Shown here: piece by piece, positions 44,354 through 53,421 of the stretch
Layout: each line of letters opens with the position of its first letter
Numbering within the stretch: the first letter of the stretch is position 1
NCBI GenBank assembly: GCA_018699955.1
Contig: JABISG010000046.1
Location: forward strand, 1-64,000
Direction of reading: 5' to 3'
Source of the DNA: Planctomycetaceae bacterium
GTDB lineage: Bacteria > Planctomycetota > Planctomycetia > Planctomycetales > Planctomycetaceae
Length of the DNA: 64,000 nucleotides
The notes under the pieces: model-generated
Database searches by the model: none
Told to the model about the DNA's origin: nothing
What the model saw: the letters and a program-made list of their open reading frames with translations, nothing else
Translations under genes and position numbers: made by a program

Positions 44354-44908
44354 GTGAAACGAATATTTTTGGTGCTTGCCCTTTTCAGCACTCTACTGAC
44401 TGCCTCTGCGTTCGGCCTGGGGCTGAACATTCAAGACGCAAAAGCGATCGACGAGGCATCGCGAAGTGACGTACGGTGGCACATGCTGACGGCGCTGGCA
44501 ACGTTGTGCACTGCCTCGCTGGTCCATGCCATCTGGCTGACGTACTTCATGGGAACCGGCCGCTGGATGGAAGAGACCTGCCGCGCATATGGGTTGTCGG
44601 AGGATTTTCAGAAGGAAAACCGTTCGATGAAATACGGAACGATGCTGGCAGTTTTCGGCGTGTTTTTGCTGCTGCTGCTGACCGGTGGCTTAGGCGCGGC
44701 GGTCGATCCGGGATCGTCGGTTGATTTTCGCGGATGGGGAGGCCTCTCCGGCCCATCGACTCATTTCTTTGTGGCGTCGCTGACCATCGGCACGAACCTC
44801 GTCGTCAATTTGTGGGAGTACTCGACGATCGCTCGCAATCACGCGTTGATCGAGCGCGTGATGACCGACGTGCGACGCATCCGCACCGAGCGCGGACTGC
44901 CCGCCTGA
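44354..44908 (+). CDS. Small integral membrane protein, unknown
   Basis: From the GTG at 44354, 184 residues with four predicted membrane helices: FLVLALFSTLLTASAFGLG, MLTALATLCTASLVHAIWL, MLAVFGVFLLLLLTGGLG and FFVASLTIGTNLVVNLW. The cytosolic part between helices 2 and 3 is charged (RWMEETCRAYGLSEDFQKEN). I recognise no family. The frame is open from further upstream (ATG at 44300, or an ATG at 44270 inside the repeat), so the start is uncertain. GTG places the first helix at the N-terminus but has no clear Shine-Dalgarno. Confidence 0.6.
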   Translation: MKRIFLVLALFSTLLTASAFGLGLNIQDAKAIDEASRSDVRWHMLTALATLCTASLVHAIWLTYFMGTGRWMEETCRAYGLSEDFQKENRSMKYGTMLAVFGVFLLLLLTGGLGAAVDPGSSVDFRGWGGLSGPSTHFFVASLTIGTNLVVNLWEYSTIARNHALIERVMTDVRRIRTERGLPA

Positions 44909-44931
44909 ATTCTCTAAACAAGATAGACGTT

Positions 44932-44959
44932 CCCACAGGGCGCGGCCCGTGGGCTTTTT
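44932..44959 (+). terminator. CCCAC(A)GGG hairpin with T-run between convergent genes
   Basis: CCCACAGGG - CGCGG - CCCGTGGG followed by CTTTTTA. The stem has one bulged A. With its T-run it is a plausible terminator for the gene ending at 44908. It touches the stop of the minus-strand gene ending at 44958. Confidence 0.65.
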
Positions 44960-45629
44960 AGCGGCGTCCTCGCGATGCGCGGAATCCGTACTCGATTGCG
45001 AACCAGTTTGCGTACCGTTCCCGGTCGTTGAAGTTCGTATTCCGTTCGTCGTTGATGTGGCCGATTTCGTGAATCAGCACGTTGTTCAGGTAGAAATCAC
45101 TGATGGTCTCCTCGGTCCAGGTGAGCCGCCAGAGTTCCCCCTCCTGCGACCACTGGCCGCCGTACATCTGGGCTTCAATCACTTGCTCGGGCCTGGGCGG
45201 CCTGACGTACAATTCAACGAGCGATTCTTCGATGGGATACAGGTAAACGCTCGGCCCCCATTGCATTCCGTAACACGGAAACAAGTTTCGCTTGTGGGTC
45301 ATGGGGCTGAATTGAATGACCTCGATGCCGTGGGTGAACTTTTCCGGAAGTTCTGAAATGCGGTCGGCAACTTCGTCGGCAGTCACCGGATGTACGAACC
45401 CGGCGCCGGCCGATTCGGTGACGTAACGGATCGACTCACACCCGGTCGGTTCGTGCCAGACTTCCGGCGCATTGAAAGCTTCGGTGGCGATGTCGGTATT
45501 TCCACGCCGACGGTAGGCAGCGGTCGGCAGGGCATTGTGCCGACGGTGCCGCCGCGCACGCTGTTTCTTGACGTGCTGGCTTCGGTGTACCGGTCTCGAA
45601 CGTTGCTTGAGTCCTGAGGTGCGTTTCAT
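44958..45629 (-). CDS. Putative zinc metallopeptidase (HExxH)
   Basis: A 223-residue protein of unknown family. The segment LNNVLIHEIGHINDERNTNF contains HExxH (H187, E188, H191), with E204 or a nearby acidic residue as possible third ligand, which is the zincin pattern. The first 32 residues are extremely basic (KKQRARRHRRHN) with no signal peptide, so it is probably cytosolic or nucleic-acid-associated. The middle part has many Trp, Tyr and Pro residues (YPIEESLVELYVRPPRPEQV). GGGAG lies ahead of the ATG. The short spacing after HExxH and its small size suggest a minimal gluzincin-like domain; the substrate is unknown. Confidence 0.6.
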   Translation of the reverse strand: MKRTSGLKQRSRPVHRSQHVKKQRARRHRRHNALPTAAYRRRGNTDIATEAFNAPEVWHEPTGCESIRYVTESAGAGFVHPVTADEVADRISELPEKFTHGIEVIQFSPMTHKRNLFPCYGMQWGPSVYLYPIEESLVELYVRPPRPEQVIEAQMYGGQWSQEGELWRLTWTEETISDFYLNNVLIHEIGHINDERNTNFNDRERYANWFAIEYGFRASRGRR

Positions 45630-46222
45630 CTGCGATAACTCCCTTGACGCGATCGGCGGGGAACCGCCTCGCGGCGTTTTTCCAGACGGATGGCAGTCAT
45701 GTCATCCGTGACTGAACAAAACGTCCCACTACAAGGGAAACCAACTCCGTAATCATCCTACGGAGAGACTGAGCCTGGTCGCAAGCTGTACACCACAAGT
45801 TGTTTTTCAATAGTGTGTTACAGCAATTGGATCGGCCTGACAGTTTGGGATTTGTGCGCGGAAGAGAGTCGGGCCGACTGCTCAGTGGTTCAGCAAACGG
45901 CCTTGGTGGCACGACTTACGCACAATTTGCCCGAGTTAGGCCGGCAATTGGCCGATGTCTTGTTCCCGGCGACGTTCACTATAAGGTTTTAACTTATTAC
46001 CCAGACAGGTGTTGCGAATTTCCCCCATTCCGGATTTACGGGTCAGGCAGAGCCTGCTGGGGGCCAGTTCGCCGGAAACGCGGTGAGGAGAACTTGCCCG
46101 GCGGAGATCGATTGCACCGCGCGACCTGGCGAATATGCAGGGGGAGCAAGAGACCGACACGCCCCGCAAGCGCGCCGGCTTAATGGCGGGCCCGACGAAT
46201 CGAATGCGAAACAGATCGCCGA
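45630..46222. other. 593-base region without a recognisable gene
   Basis: It lies between two minus-strand genes. Open frames on both strands lack similarity and are rich in Arg and Cys, typical of non-coding GC-rich DNA. Several nested complementary segments occur (CCCCCA at about 46022 with TGGGGG near 46060, AGGC-AGA-GCCT, TTCCGG with CCGGAA), so a structured RNA is possible but unproven. Confidence 0.4.
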
Positions 46223-49200
46223 TCAGGGGCTGACCGCGCCGGAATACGACTTCAGATCGGTTTTCGCATCTTCCGGCAGTCCCCCCGCCCACGGCGCACC
46301 TGCGGTGGGGGCTAGAAAACGGTCGCTGCTTGCATCGACTGAGACAAAATCAGTCTTTGTTTCCCAATGCCCGTTGTTGCTGAAGATGTTGAACTCGCCT
46401 TCTGCAGGCGCAGTCGGCTGCGGCCGGCTGGTCCAATTCGATCCGGTCGCGCGTTCAGCCGCGCCACCAAACATGAAGAGCATTGCTTTCGGGTCGAAGT
46501 CGCTTTCGACAACCGCTTCCACCCCCTTTAAATCGCTGAACACATTGCGCGTGATCATCAATCCAAAACTCTTGTCGGATGGCAAGCCGGTGAAGACAAC
46601 GCCCCGGTCAAGCTTGAAAAACGTGCAGTTGCCGATTGTGATGTTCTTCAACTGCATGTTCGATCCATCGAACTTAATACCCGTTTCACCTTCCGAAAAA
46701 ATTGATCGACGTATGGTAATGAAGGCTGGGCTGTTCTGTAGCAAAATGCCAACCGAAAGCGGTCCATGAAAGCGGCATTCGATAATCTTGAGCTGCGCCG
46801 TATCGCTGTTTCCCTGTTGAATTCTCACGCCAACCGCCTTGGGGTCCTTGGCCCGAAATTCGATCTGTTCGAGACGAACTTCCTGGTCTGACACGCCGAC
46901 ACCGACGGCACCGTTGGCAAGAACACCGGTTTTGGTGAAGCCATTCACACTCAGGTCTTTGATGTCGCAGTCGGTTAGGTAACCTGCAAGTTCGACAGCC
47001 GCCGGCTTGCCTTGGGCGTTCAAGTCAAAGCCTTCGATTGAAAAACGCTCGACGCCGTCCAGCTTGATTATCGGCTCGCTGCCGGCCGGTGCGAGAACGG
47101 GCCGCTCTCCCTCTTTTGCGACAATACGAATTCCGGCAGGGTAGCTGCCATCGGCAACGATACGCTCCGCGTAGGTTTTTCCGCCGGCAACTTGAATGAC
47201 CAATTGGGATTTGAGTCTGCGAGGTTCGTAATTGTCGCGGGCGTGTTTTAGCGCAGCGGCGATCGTCTTGAACTTTGCACTCGGCCCAACCTCGACCGTT
47301 CCTTGACCGAGAGCTTTTGGCGGACCGTCGTCAACAACCGTGCGTGAATCAGTCGATGTGTCGTCTGTCGAACTCTCGTCGGCTTCGCTGGTTTCGTCGT
47401 CACTGCTATCGGCGGCGGCCTTTGGTTTTGAGTCTCCCTCTCCATCCCCGGCAAAGAACGAGATTCCAGTAAATATAGCGGCCCCCAACAGGCCAACCCC
47501 CACGACTGCGGCCAGACCGATGCGCACATGTTTATTCTTGGCCAATCCGATCAGCGGCTGGAACATGCTCGCACCGCCACTCCCCTTGTTGCGTCCTTTC
47601 GCCCTACGCGCGAATGAACGCTCGGGTATTGCAGCAGGAGAGGCCAATTCAGCGGTCGCAACGGGGACGGCCTCTGCCACCGGCATCGCTGCAGCAACTA
47701 CGGGAGCCGCGGCAACCGGTTCGGCAACAACAGGCGCAGCGGCAACAGGCGCAGCGGCGACAGGAGCAGCAACAACAGGCTCGATGACCACGGGTTCGAC
47801 GATGACCGGTTCGGCAACAACCGGTTCGGCAACAACTGGGGCAGCAACAACAGGGGCAGCCGGAACCGGAGTCGCCGTAGGTGGGGCGGCTTCTACGGGA
47901 ACCGCTTCAACCGGGACGGCATTCGCTGCCACCGGCGCGGTGACGGGCGCCTGTTTCTGGGTATCTGATTGAGGGCTGTCTGTTTCGGTCGCCGATGAAG
48001 GTGGTGACGTTTCGATTTGGGGCGGTGGCTGCGGCGTTTCAACAGTTGGTGGAGCCGGCGCATCGAGGTTTGTCAGGAATGCCGCGAGATTGTCATCCCC
48101 GCCGCCGACGTTAGCATCTGCAGGACTCGTTGAAGGAGCAGTTGGAAAATCAGTGGCAGCTGGCGGCGGCTGAGGCGCAGCCTGGACGACAGGAGAGGCT
48201 GCGACCGGCGTGACGGCGGGGGGTTCGGCGGCGGCTGGCTGGGCGGCGGCATTTGGCTCACTCAAGTTTTTCAATGATGGGGTTCCTTGGCCGTGGGTGG
48301 TACTTGAATCACTGCCGATAATGGCAGAGTTTCGCATTCTCCAATCGTCGCCGGCGTTCTTCAGCAGCCAACTTTTCAGTTCCTCGTTCACTTCGTCGGC
48401 CGACTGATACCGATCGTCAAGGCTCTTGCCCATCATGCGTTTGATGATTGCCAGGAAATCGATGGGAATGCCCGGACACTCGGCTTCAAGTGGGGGCGGC
48501 TCTTTGGTCTGGTGTGCCATCAACCGTTGCGCGAGTGTTCCTTCGGTGAAGGGCGGATGCCCCGACAACAGGAAATACGCGGTGCAACCAAGGCTGTAGA
48601 TGTCGGCCCGCGAATCGACCGAATGGCTGTCGAGCGCCTGTTCCGGAGCAAGGTAATCGGCCGTTCCAAGTACCTTTTCATCATGGGCGACGGTCAAAGA
48701 TTCCTCTTCTTCTGCGTGCTCGCCACTGATGAACCGTGCCAGCCCAAGATCGAGAATCTTGACAACGCCATTCTCGTCAACAAGCAGGTTACCGGGTTTG
48801 ATGTCGCGGTGGACCATGCCGGCCTGATGTGCGTGCGTCAGGCCGTCGGAGGCTTGTCTAATGAAGTCGGCCGCCTGCACGAAATTTACGGGGCCGTCTT
48901 GCAGGACGATTTCAAGCATGCTGCGGCCATTAACAAACTCCATGACCAGGAAGTGGATTTCCGCGTCGCCCTCGTTCTCCTTGTCAACATCGTAAGCACG
49001 AACGATGTTCACGTGGTCGAGTGCTGCGACAGCCTGGGCTTCGCGATGAAAGCGGCCGAGATACGACGTGTCGTGAACACGTTTGGCGGGCAGGACTTTG
49101 ATGGCGCAGCGACGGCGCATTAGTGTATGTTCGGCGAGGTAAACCGATCCCATGCCTCCCTTGCCCAACAGAGACAGCAGGCGATACTTGCCGAGGAAGA

Positions 49201-49411
49201 ACCCTTTGTGTTTTCCCTGCAGCAGCTTGTCGGCTTGCCATCGCGTCAGGCCGCTTTTTTCGACCAGCGTGTTGGCAATTTCCCGAGAGTCTTCAACGTT
49301 CGTACCAGCCGCCTTGGCTTCGGCCAGCACCCTCTGCAACTGATCGGGTGAGACCAGCCGACTGCGTTTGACTAATTCAAGAAAGGATTCGGCGGTAAAC
49401 TTGATTGCCAT
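46223..49411 (-). CDS. Membrane Ser/Thr protein kinase with extracytoplasmic beta-helix
   Basis: 1062 residues. An N-terminal 70-residue helical region common to planctomycete kinases (SGLTRWQADKLLQGKHKGFFLG) precedes a PknB-type kinase at about 75-345: LLGKGGMGSVYLA, AIKVLP, the catalytic HRDIKPGNLL, DLG in place of DFG, GTADYLAPEQ. Then comes a low-complexity Pro/Ala/Val linker (about 370-610) with repeated VVAEP and PVAAAP units, one membrane helix (about 628-652), an acidic tether and a C-terminal domain (about 700-1062) with the rhythm of a right-handed parallel beta-helix (IRIVAKEGERPVLAP, ITIRRSIFSEGETGIKFDGS). The outer beta-helix may sense a cell-surface polymer and the kinase pass the signal inside; this role is inferred. 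Confidence 0.87.
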   Translation of the reverse strand: MAIKFTAESFLELVKRSRLVSPDQLQRVLAEAKAAGTNVEDSREIANTLVEKSGLTRWQADKLLQGKHKGFFLGKYRLLSLLGKGGMGSVYLAEHTLMRRRCAIKVLPAKRVHDTSYLGRFHREAQAVAALDHVNIVRAYDVDKENEGDAEIHFLVMEFVNGRSMLEIVLQDGPVNFVQAADFIRQASDGLTHAHQAGMVHRDIKPGNLLVDENGVVKILDLGLARFISGEHAEEEESLTVAHDEKVLGTADYLAPEQALDSHSVDSRADIYSLGCTAYFLLSGHPPFTEGTLAQRLMAHQTKEPPPLEAECPGIPIDFLAIIKRMMGKSLDDRYQSADEVNEELKSWLLKNAGDDWRMRNSAIIGSDSSTTHGQGTPSLKNLSEPNAAAQPAAAEPPAVTPVAASPVVQAAPQPPPAATDFPTAPSTSPADANVGGGDDNLAAFLTNLDAPAPPTVETPQPPPQIETSPPSSATETDSPQSDTQKQAPVTAPVAANAVPVEAVPVEAAPPTATPVPAAPVVAAPVVAEPVVAEPVIVEPVVIEPVVAAPVAAAPVAAAPVVAEPVAAAPVVAAAMPVAEAVPVATAELASPAAIPERSFARRAKGRNKGSGGASMFQPLIGLAKNKHVRIGLAAVVGVGLLGAAIFTGISFFAGDGEGDSKPKAAADSSDDETSEADESSTDDTSTDSRTVVDDGPPKALGQGTVEVGPSAKFKTIAAALKHARDNYEPRRLKSQLVIQVAGGKTYAERIVADGSYPAGIRIVAKEGERPVLAPAGSEPIIKLDGVERFSIEGFDLNAQGKPAAVELAGYLTDCDIKDLSVNGFTKTGVLANGAVGVGVSDQEVRLEQIEFRAKDPKAVGVRIQQGNSDTAQLKIIECRFHGPLSVGILLQNSPAFITIRRSIFSEGETGIKFDGSNMQLKNITIGNCTFFKLDRGVVFTGLPSDKSFGLMITRNVFSDLKGVEAVVESDFDPKAMLFMFGGAAERATGSNWTSRPQPTAPAEGEFNIFSNNGHWETKTDFVSVDASSDRFLAPTAGAPWAGGLPEDAKTDLKSYSGAVSP

Positions 49412-49821
49412 CGCAATTCAGCCTGATAGACCGCCAGCGGACGGGCGTCGCGAATGGCGGCGTCAGTCGTGGAGCCGGATGTGATTTCGACGAGTTGACG
49501 GCAGCCATCATTCGGCCGATTCAGACCAACTGACCACCACGATTACCATACCAACCGCGACATTCCGTTTCCACCCATTGTAAACAAGCGGACCACTTTC
49601 ACCGCACCGGCAGGCTGCAAGACCGACGTGTTTTCCCTAATTCAATTCGTGTCCACTCCGTACAGCCAATTCGTATTCCCTTTGTGTTGGCAACAGCGCC
49701 GGCGCGAGATTCCTCATTTCTGATGATGACGGTCACTCGACCGATTCTGTATACTCACTCCGCTTTTGTCAAAATCGCTGCAGGCGCTCCCCTAAATCAA
49801 CATGACGTGATAAATCGGCAT
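49412..49821. other. Intergenic region between divergent genes
   Basis: 410 bases between the kinase (minus) and the glutaredoxin-like gene (plus). No gene is seen. Apart from the candidate promoter at 49726-49755 I find nothing specific. Confidence 0.55.
49726..49755 (+). promoter_or_regulatory. Candidate sigma-70-like promoter
   Basis: ATGACG (-35-like, 4 of 6 matches) and TATACT (-10-like, 5 of 6) are separated by 18 bases, about 67 bases before the ATG at 49822. The match is moderate. Confidence 0.35.
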
Positions 49822-50361
49822 ATGACAGCGGACTCTTCAAAACACGAACAACACGTCCTCCGCGTGCAGGCATATCTGGGAACGGCCGCCTTGTTACTGG
49901 GGGTGGCTTTGATTTTCCTGGGCCTGATTGGCGAAATGAGCGGCGGAGTGCCGTTCTTTATGCCTCGCAGTTGGTACGTCAATCGTTCCCTGTGGTATTT
50001 TCTGGCAATGGCGTGCTTTGTCGGTGGCGGATATCTGTTGAAAACCCAGCCGATGTCATCAGAGCTGTGGGAAGCAAGCCAACCGGGCATCCGATTCCGC
50101 CGCGTGGTAATTTACACACGGACCGATTGCGAATTGTGCGATGATGCCAAGCAAATGTTGGACGGATACGAGAAGTACCTGCCGGCCATTCAGGAAATCA
50201 ATATTGAAACCGACCAATCTTTGATCGCGCGTTACGGCACCTGTGTGCCGGTGATCGAAATCGACGAGAAAGTACGTTTTCGTGGGCGTCTGAACGAGAT
50301 GTTGTTACGGCGTTTGATCGAGGGAACACCACCGCTCGAATCGCAGCAAACCGACAGTTGA
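49822..50361 (+). CDS. Membrane protein with glutaredoxin-like (DUF836-type) domain
   Basis: 179 residues from the ATG at 49822. Two membrane helices (about 18-36, GTAALLLGVALIFLGLIG, and 57-73, LWYFLAMACFVGGGYLL) precede a cytosolic glutaredoxin-like domain with C103-x2-C106 (IYTRTDCELCDDAKQML) and the later INIETDQSLIARYGTCVPVIEID (quoted in part), where the Pro is the cis-proline site. It probably acts in thiol-disulfide exchange near the membrane. The open frame begins 46 codons earlier at 49684, but those residues are not family-like. It is followed 32 bases later by the glycosyltransferase-like gene. Confidence 0.75.
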   Translation: MTADSSKHEQHVLRVQAYLGTAALLLGVALIFLGLIGEMSGGVPFFMPRSWYVNRSLWYFLAMACFVGGGYLLKTQPMSSELWEASQPGIRFRRVVIYTRTDCELCDDAKQMLDGYEKYLPAIQEINIETDQSLIARYGTCVPVIEIDEKVRFRGRLNEMLLRRLIEGTPPLESQQTDS

Positions 50362-50393
50362 AACTGTTTGTAAGACGGAAGTTCAATTTGCAT

Positions 50394-51071
50394 ATGAACG
50401 CTCTGGGTATTTTCGTCAAGCAGCCGATTCCGGGACATGTGAAAACGCGGCTGGCGGCCGATGTGGGTACTGATCGCGCGGCTGCTTTGTATGCCGCTTT
50501 CACGGAAGATGTGGTGAATCGCTTTCGCGGCGTGGCCGACCGACGGCTGCTCTGTCATACGCCGGGCGATGAACCGGCATGCGACCACTTTCGCGGCCTC
50601 GGTAGTCGCGACTACGAACTGTGGCAGCAACCGGAAGGGCCTTTAGGGGAGCGGCTGGACCGTTTTTTTGGCGACGCCTTCGATGCCGGGGCTGAACGAG
50701 TTGTGGCCATTGGTTCCGACAGTCCGACGCTGCCGTCGTTTCTGATCACCGAGGCATTTGAAAGTCTGGTCGAGAACGATTGCGTCATTGGGCCGGCGAC
50801 GGACGGTGGCTATTATCTGATCGGGCAAAGCGAACGGCATCGGCCGCTGTTCGATCACATCGACTGGAGCCAACCGACGGTTTTACGTCAGACCATCGCC
50901 CAAATGGAGAGCGTGTCAGCACTGCCGGCGTTATTGATGCCGTGGTACGACGTTGACACCGTTGACGATCTCGAATTGCTGCGAGGCCATATTGCCGCGA
51001 TGCGGGCCGCCGGCGAATCGATAAGCGTGCCGAAAACGGAATCGTGTCTGGTGAAACTGAACGACAGTTGA
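50394..51071 (+). CDS. TIGR04282/DUF2064 glycosyltransferase-like protein
   Basis: 225 residues. MNALGIFVKQPIPGHVKTRLAADVG is the nucleotide-binding start of the family, in which K-T-R-L binds the phosphate; I quote the key part KTRLAADVG. GSDSPTLP and IGPATDGGYYLIG are the metal and substrate motifs seen in MobA/GT-A-like nucleotidyltransferases. The family was named for a proposed arsenosugar role, but the substrate is generally unknown. A TTG start at 50358 would overlap the upstream stop; the ATG at 50394 matches the family's N-terminus, so I use it. It is probably cotranscribed with the gene before it. Confidence 0.8.
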   Translation: MNALGIFVKQPIPGHVKTRLAADVGTDRAAALYAAFTEDVVNRFRGVADRRLLCHTPGDEPACDHFRGLGSRDYELWQQPEGPLGERLDRFFGDAFDAGAERVVAIGSDSPTLPSFLITEAFESLVENDCVIGPATDGGYYLIGQSERHRPLFDHIDWSQPTVLRQTIAQMESVSALPALLMPWYDVDTVDDLELLRGHIAAMRAAGESISVPKTESCLVKLNDS

Positions 51072-51162
51072 CGGCGATCCAAAACAGGCCAGTGGTTCGT
51101 ACCGCATGACTGTGGTCACTACGAACTTGCCGCCATCCTGGCGTGGGAAATACGCTTCGACG

Positions 51163-51190
51163 TTGCCCTTGCTATAATGCTGCCTATAAT
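51163..51190 (+). promoter_or_regulatory. Promoter with duplicated TATAAT box
   Basis: TTGCCC at 51163-51168 and TATAAT at 51185-51190 are 16 bases apart. A second perfect TATAAT lies at 51173-51178 within a direct repeat of CTATAATGCT/CCTATAATGCT. It is about 90 bases ahead of the response regulator gene. Confidence 0.55.
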
Positions 51191-51281
51191 GCTTGCGCGT
51201 TGGTTGAAAAACAGGTAGAAAACGAACACCGCGAATTTTCCAGGCGGTGATCGCCGTTGGCGTTCAGATGGATGAGCAAAC

Positions 51282-51764
51282 ATGTCACAGGATGCTTCCC
51301 CCTCAAAATATCAGGCAGGTCCGGTTAGTGGTTCGAAGGTTTTGATCGCCGACGACAACCAGCAGAACTGCGAGTTGCTCGACGCGTACCTTTCCGATGA
51401 AGGCTACGAAATCTCGATGGCTTTCGATGGTCAACAGACGCTGGATGCCGTGGCAGACAGTCAGCCCGATTTAATATTGCTGGACATCATGATGCCCCGG
51501 CTAAGCGGCTACGAAGTTTGCCAGCAATTGAAGCAGGACAAGCGGACGAAGGACATCCCGATTCTGATGGTCACTGCGCTGGCGGAGAAAGCCGACATCG
51601 AAAAAGCGGTCGAAGCAGGCTGCGACGATTTCCTTTCCAAGCCGGTCAACAGTCTGGAATTGAAAACCCGCGTTCGCTCGTTGTTGCGCGTGCGGCATTT
51701 GACCAACGAACGCGACCGACTGCTGGCGTATCTGTCGGAAGTGGAAGCGTCGCAGGAGGGGTGA
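51282..51764 (+). CDS. Single-domain response regulator (CheY/DivK-like)
   Basis: 160 residues: a 15-residue leader, a complete receiver domain (about 17-132) and a short helical tail. Phosphorylation-site residues are all present: D24 and D25 (VLIADDNQQN), phospho-acceptor D68 (LILLDIMMPRLSGYEV), T98 (LMVTAL) and K120 (FLSKPV). It has no output domain, so it must act by protein contacts. The tail LTNERDRLLAYLSEVEAS is amphipathic and could be a coiled-coil contact. No histidine kinase is adjacent. A strong candidate promoter precedes it. Confidence 0.9.
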   Translation: MSQDASPSKYQAGPVSGSKVLIADDNQQNCELLDAYLSDEGYEISMAFDGQQTLDAVADSQPDLILLDIMMPRLSGYEVCQQLKQDKRTKDIPILMVTALAEKADIEKAVEAGCDDFLSKPVNSLELKTRVRSLLRVRHLTNERDRLLAYLSEVEASQEG

Positions 51765-51936
51765 CGGCTGGCGTTATCGTTTTTCGAATGCTTTTCTCTT
51801 GTCGCCGTGACACTGTGATTCCCAGAGGGGGAGACACGGAGTGGGGGAGAGGGGGAGCCAGGCCGACAGCGACGCTGCAATCCGTTTTCATACGATCCGG
51901 CGTTGCCTCATTTTTTGAATTCTCTCATTACGATCG

Positions 51937-53157
51937 GTGTCCGTTATCTCATCTTCGATTACCACACTTCCTAAAGTGACCGTGAAGCCGCGCCGTGCGT
52001 TGCCGTTTTTTCATCGGCATCCGTGGGTGTTTGCCGGTGCCATCGCCAAGGTCGAGGGCGAACTCGCACCCGGAACGGAAGTCGCGCTTGTTTCAAACAA
52101 GGGCGAATTCATCGGCCGTGGCCTGTTCAATCCCAACAGTAATATTCGCGTTCGGCTATACGGGTGGGAAGAGGATGTGCCGCTCGACCGCGACTTCTGG
52201 TCGGCCCGCCTCGATGCAGCGATCGCGGTAAGACGCGATTGGACAAAGGGCGAACAGAGTCGTTCGGCAGAGCGACTCGTTTTCAGCGAAGGCGATGGCA
52301 TGTCCGGACTGGTCGTCGATCGATATGGCGACTGGTTGTTGTTGCAATTGACGAGTCTGGCGTTGTCGCAGCGGGTGGACGAAATTGTCGAACTGCTCCA
52401 GGTGAAGCTGAAGCCGGCGGGAATCTGGCTTCGCACCGAAAAGGGAATGCGCGAAAGTGAAGGGCTGGAGCTAAGCGACGGATTGCTAACGGGAAGCGAA
52501 CCGCCGCGACCACTTTTCATCGAAGAAGCAGGCGTGCGACATAGTATCGATGTGTGTCAAGGACATAAGACCGGTTTTTATCTCGACCAGCGAGAGAACC
52601 GCGCTGCCGTCGCGCGTTACGTGAAGGGGCATCGCGTACTCGACCTGTTCTGTTACACCGGCGGTTTCGGCTTGGCTGCTCTCGTTTGCGGCGGAGCGCA
52701 GGAAGTGATCGGTGTCGATTCGTCAGAGCCGGCGCTGACGCTCGCTCGCGCAAACGCTGAAAGCAACGAAGTGAGCGACCAAATTCACTTTGAGAAAGCG
52801 AAAGTTTTCGAGTCACTGGAAAAGATGAAGGCGGCCGGCGAGCAGTTCGACACCGTGATTCTCGATCCACCGAAAATGACGCGTCATCGTGCCGGAACCA
52901 AGCAGGCACTGCGGGGTTATCACAGTTTGAACCGTATGGCGGTCGATGTGTTGCGACCGGGCGGCTTGCTGGTGACGTGTAGTTGTTCAGGCTTAATCGA
53001 CCGCGCTGACATCGATCAAATGTTGGCCGACGTCTCGCTGCAGGCCAAACGCCCAATCCGCATTCTCGAATCCCGTGGACAGGCACCGGATCACCCCGTG
53101 TCGGTCCATTGCCCGGAAACCAGCTACCTGCAATGCAATATTTGCCACGTTGAGTAG
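51937..53157 (+). CDS. RlmI-like 23S rRNA (cytosine-C5) methyltransferase
   Basis: 406 residues from a GTG start. An N-terminal PUA-like RNA-binding domain (FFHRHPWVFAGAIAKVEGEL, GLFNPNSNIRVRLYGW) precedes a Rossmann-type SAM methyltransferase: KTGFYLDQRENRAAVARYV, VLDLFCYTGGFGLAALVCGG (SAM loop), DTVILDPPKMTRH and a cysteine in VTCSCSG. Layout and length match E. coli RlmI, which methylates C1962 of 23S rRNA. Target-site specificity cannot be judged from the sequence alone. Confidence 0.88.
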   Translation: MSVISSSITTLPKVTVKPRRALPFFHRHPWVFAGAIAKVEGELAPGTEVALVSNKGEFIGRGLFNPNSNIRVRLYGWEEDVPLDRDFWSARLDAAIAVRRDWTKGEQSRSAERLVFSEGDGMSGLVVDRYGDWLLLQLTSLALSQRVDEIVELLQVKLKPAGIWLRTEKGMRESEGLELSDGLLTGSEPPRPLFIEEAGVRHSIDVCQGHKTGFYLDQRENRAAVARYVKGHRVLDLFCYTGGFGLAALVCGGAQEVIGVDSSEPALTLARANAESNEVSDQIHFEKAKVFESLEKMKAAGEQFDTVILDPPKMTRHRAGTKQALRGYHSLNRMAVDVLRPGGLLVTCSCSGLIDRADIDQMLADVSLQAKRPIRILESRGQAPDHPVSVHCPETSYLQCNICHVE

Positions 53158-53421
53158 TCAATTTGGCAAAAATATCGGGATTACGGACCCCTCGAATAAC
53201 GGAAAAAACCGGGAATTTCAGGAATTCCAAGATCCGGCACGTCTGTTGCTTCGTTTCCCGCGTATGTGCCGTTGTCGAGCCGTTGTTTCGGTTCCATGTG
53301 AGATCGGCCCCGGCAAATGGGCGGAATTCCCGCTTAAGCAACACTTTCGGCCGTTGCACACCGGTGTCCGATCCGACAACATTGCTTGTAAGAATTGCCA
53401 TCGAATAGCACGGAGACGCGA

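Noticed and set aside
45800-46183. 127-codon plus-strand frame
   Set aside because: Arg/Cys/Gly-rich translation typical of random GC-rich DNA; no similarity.
47640-47960. DNA tandem repeats of CCGGTTCGGCAACAA type
   Set aside because: They encode the VVAEP/PVAAAP low-complexity linker of the kinase; in frame and explained by coding.
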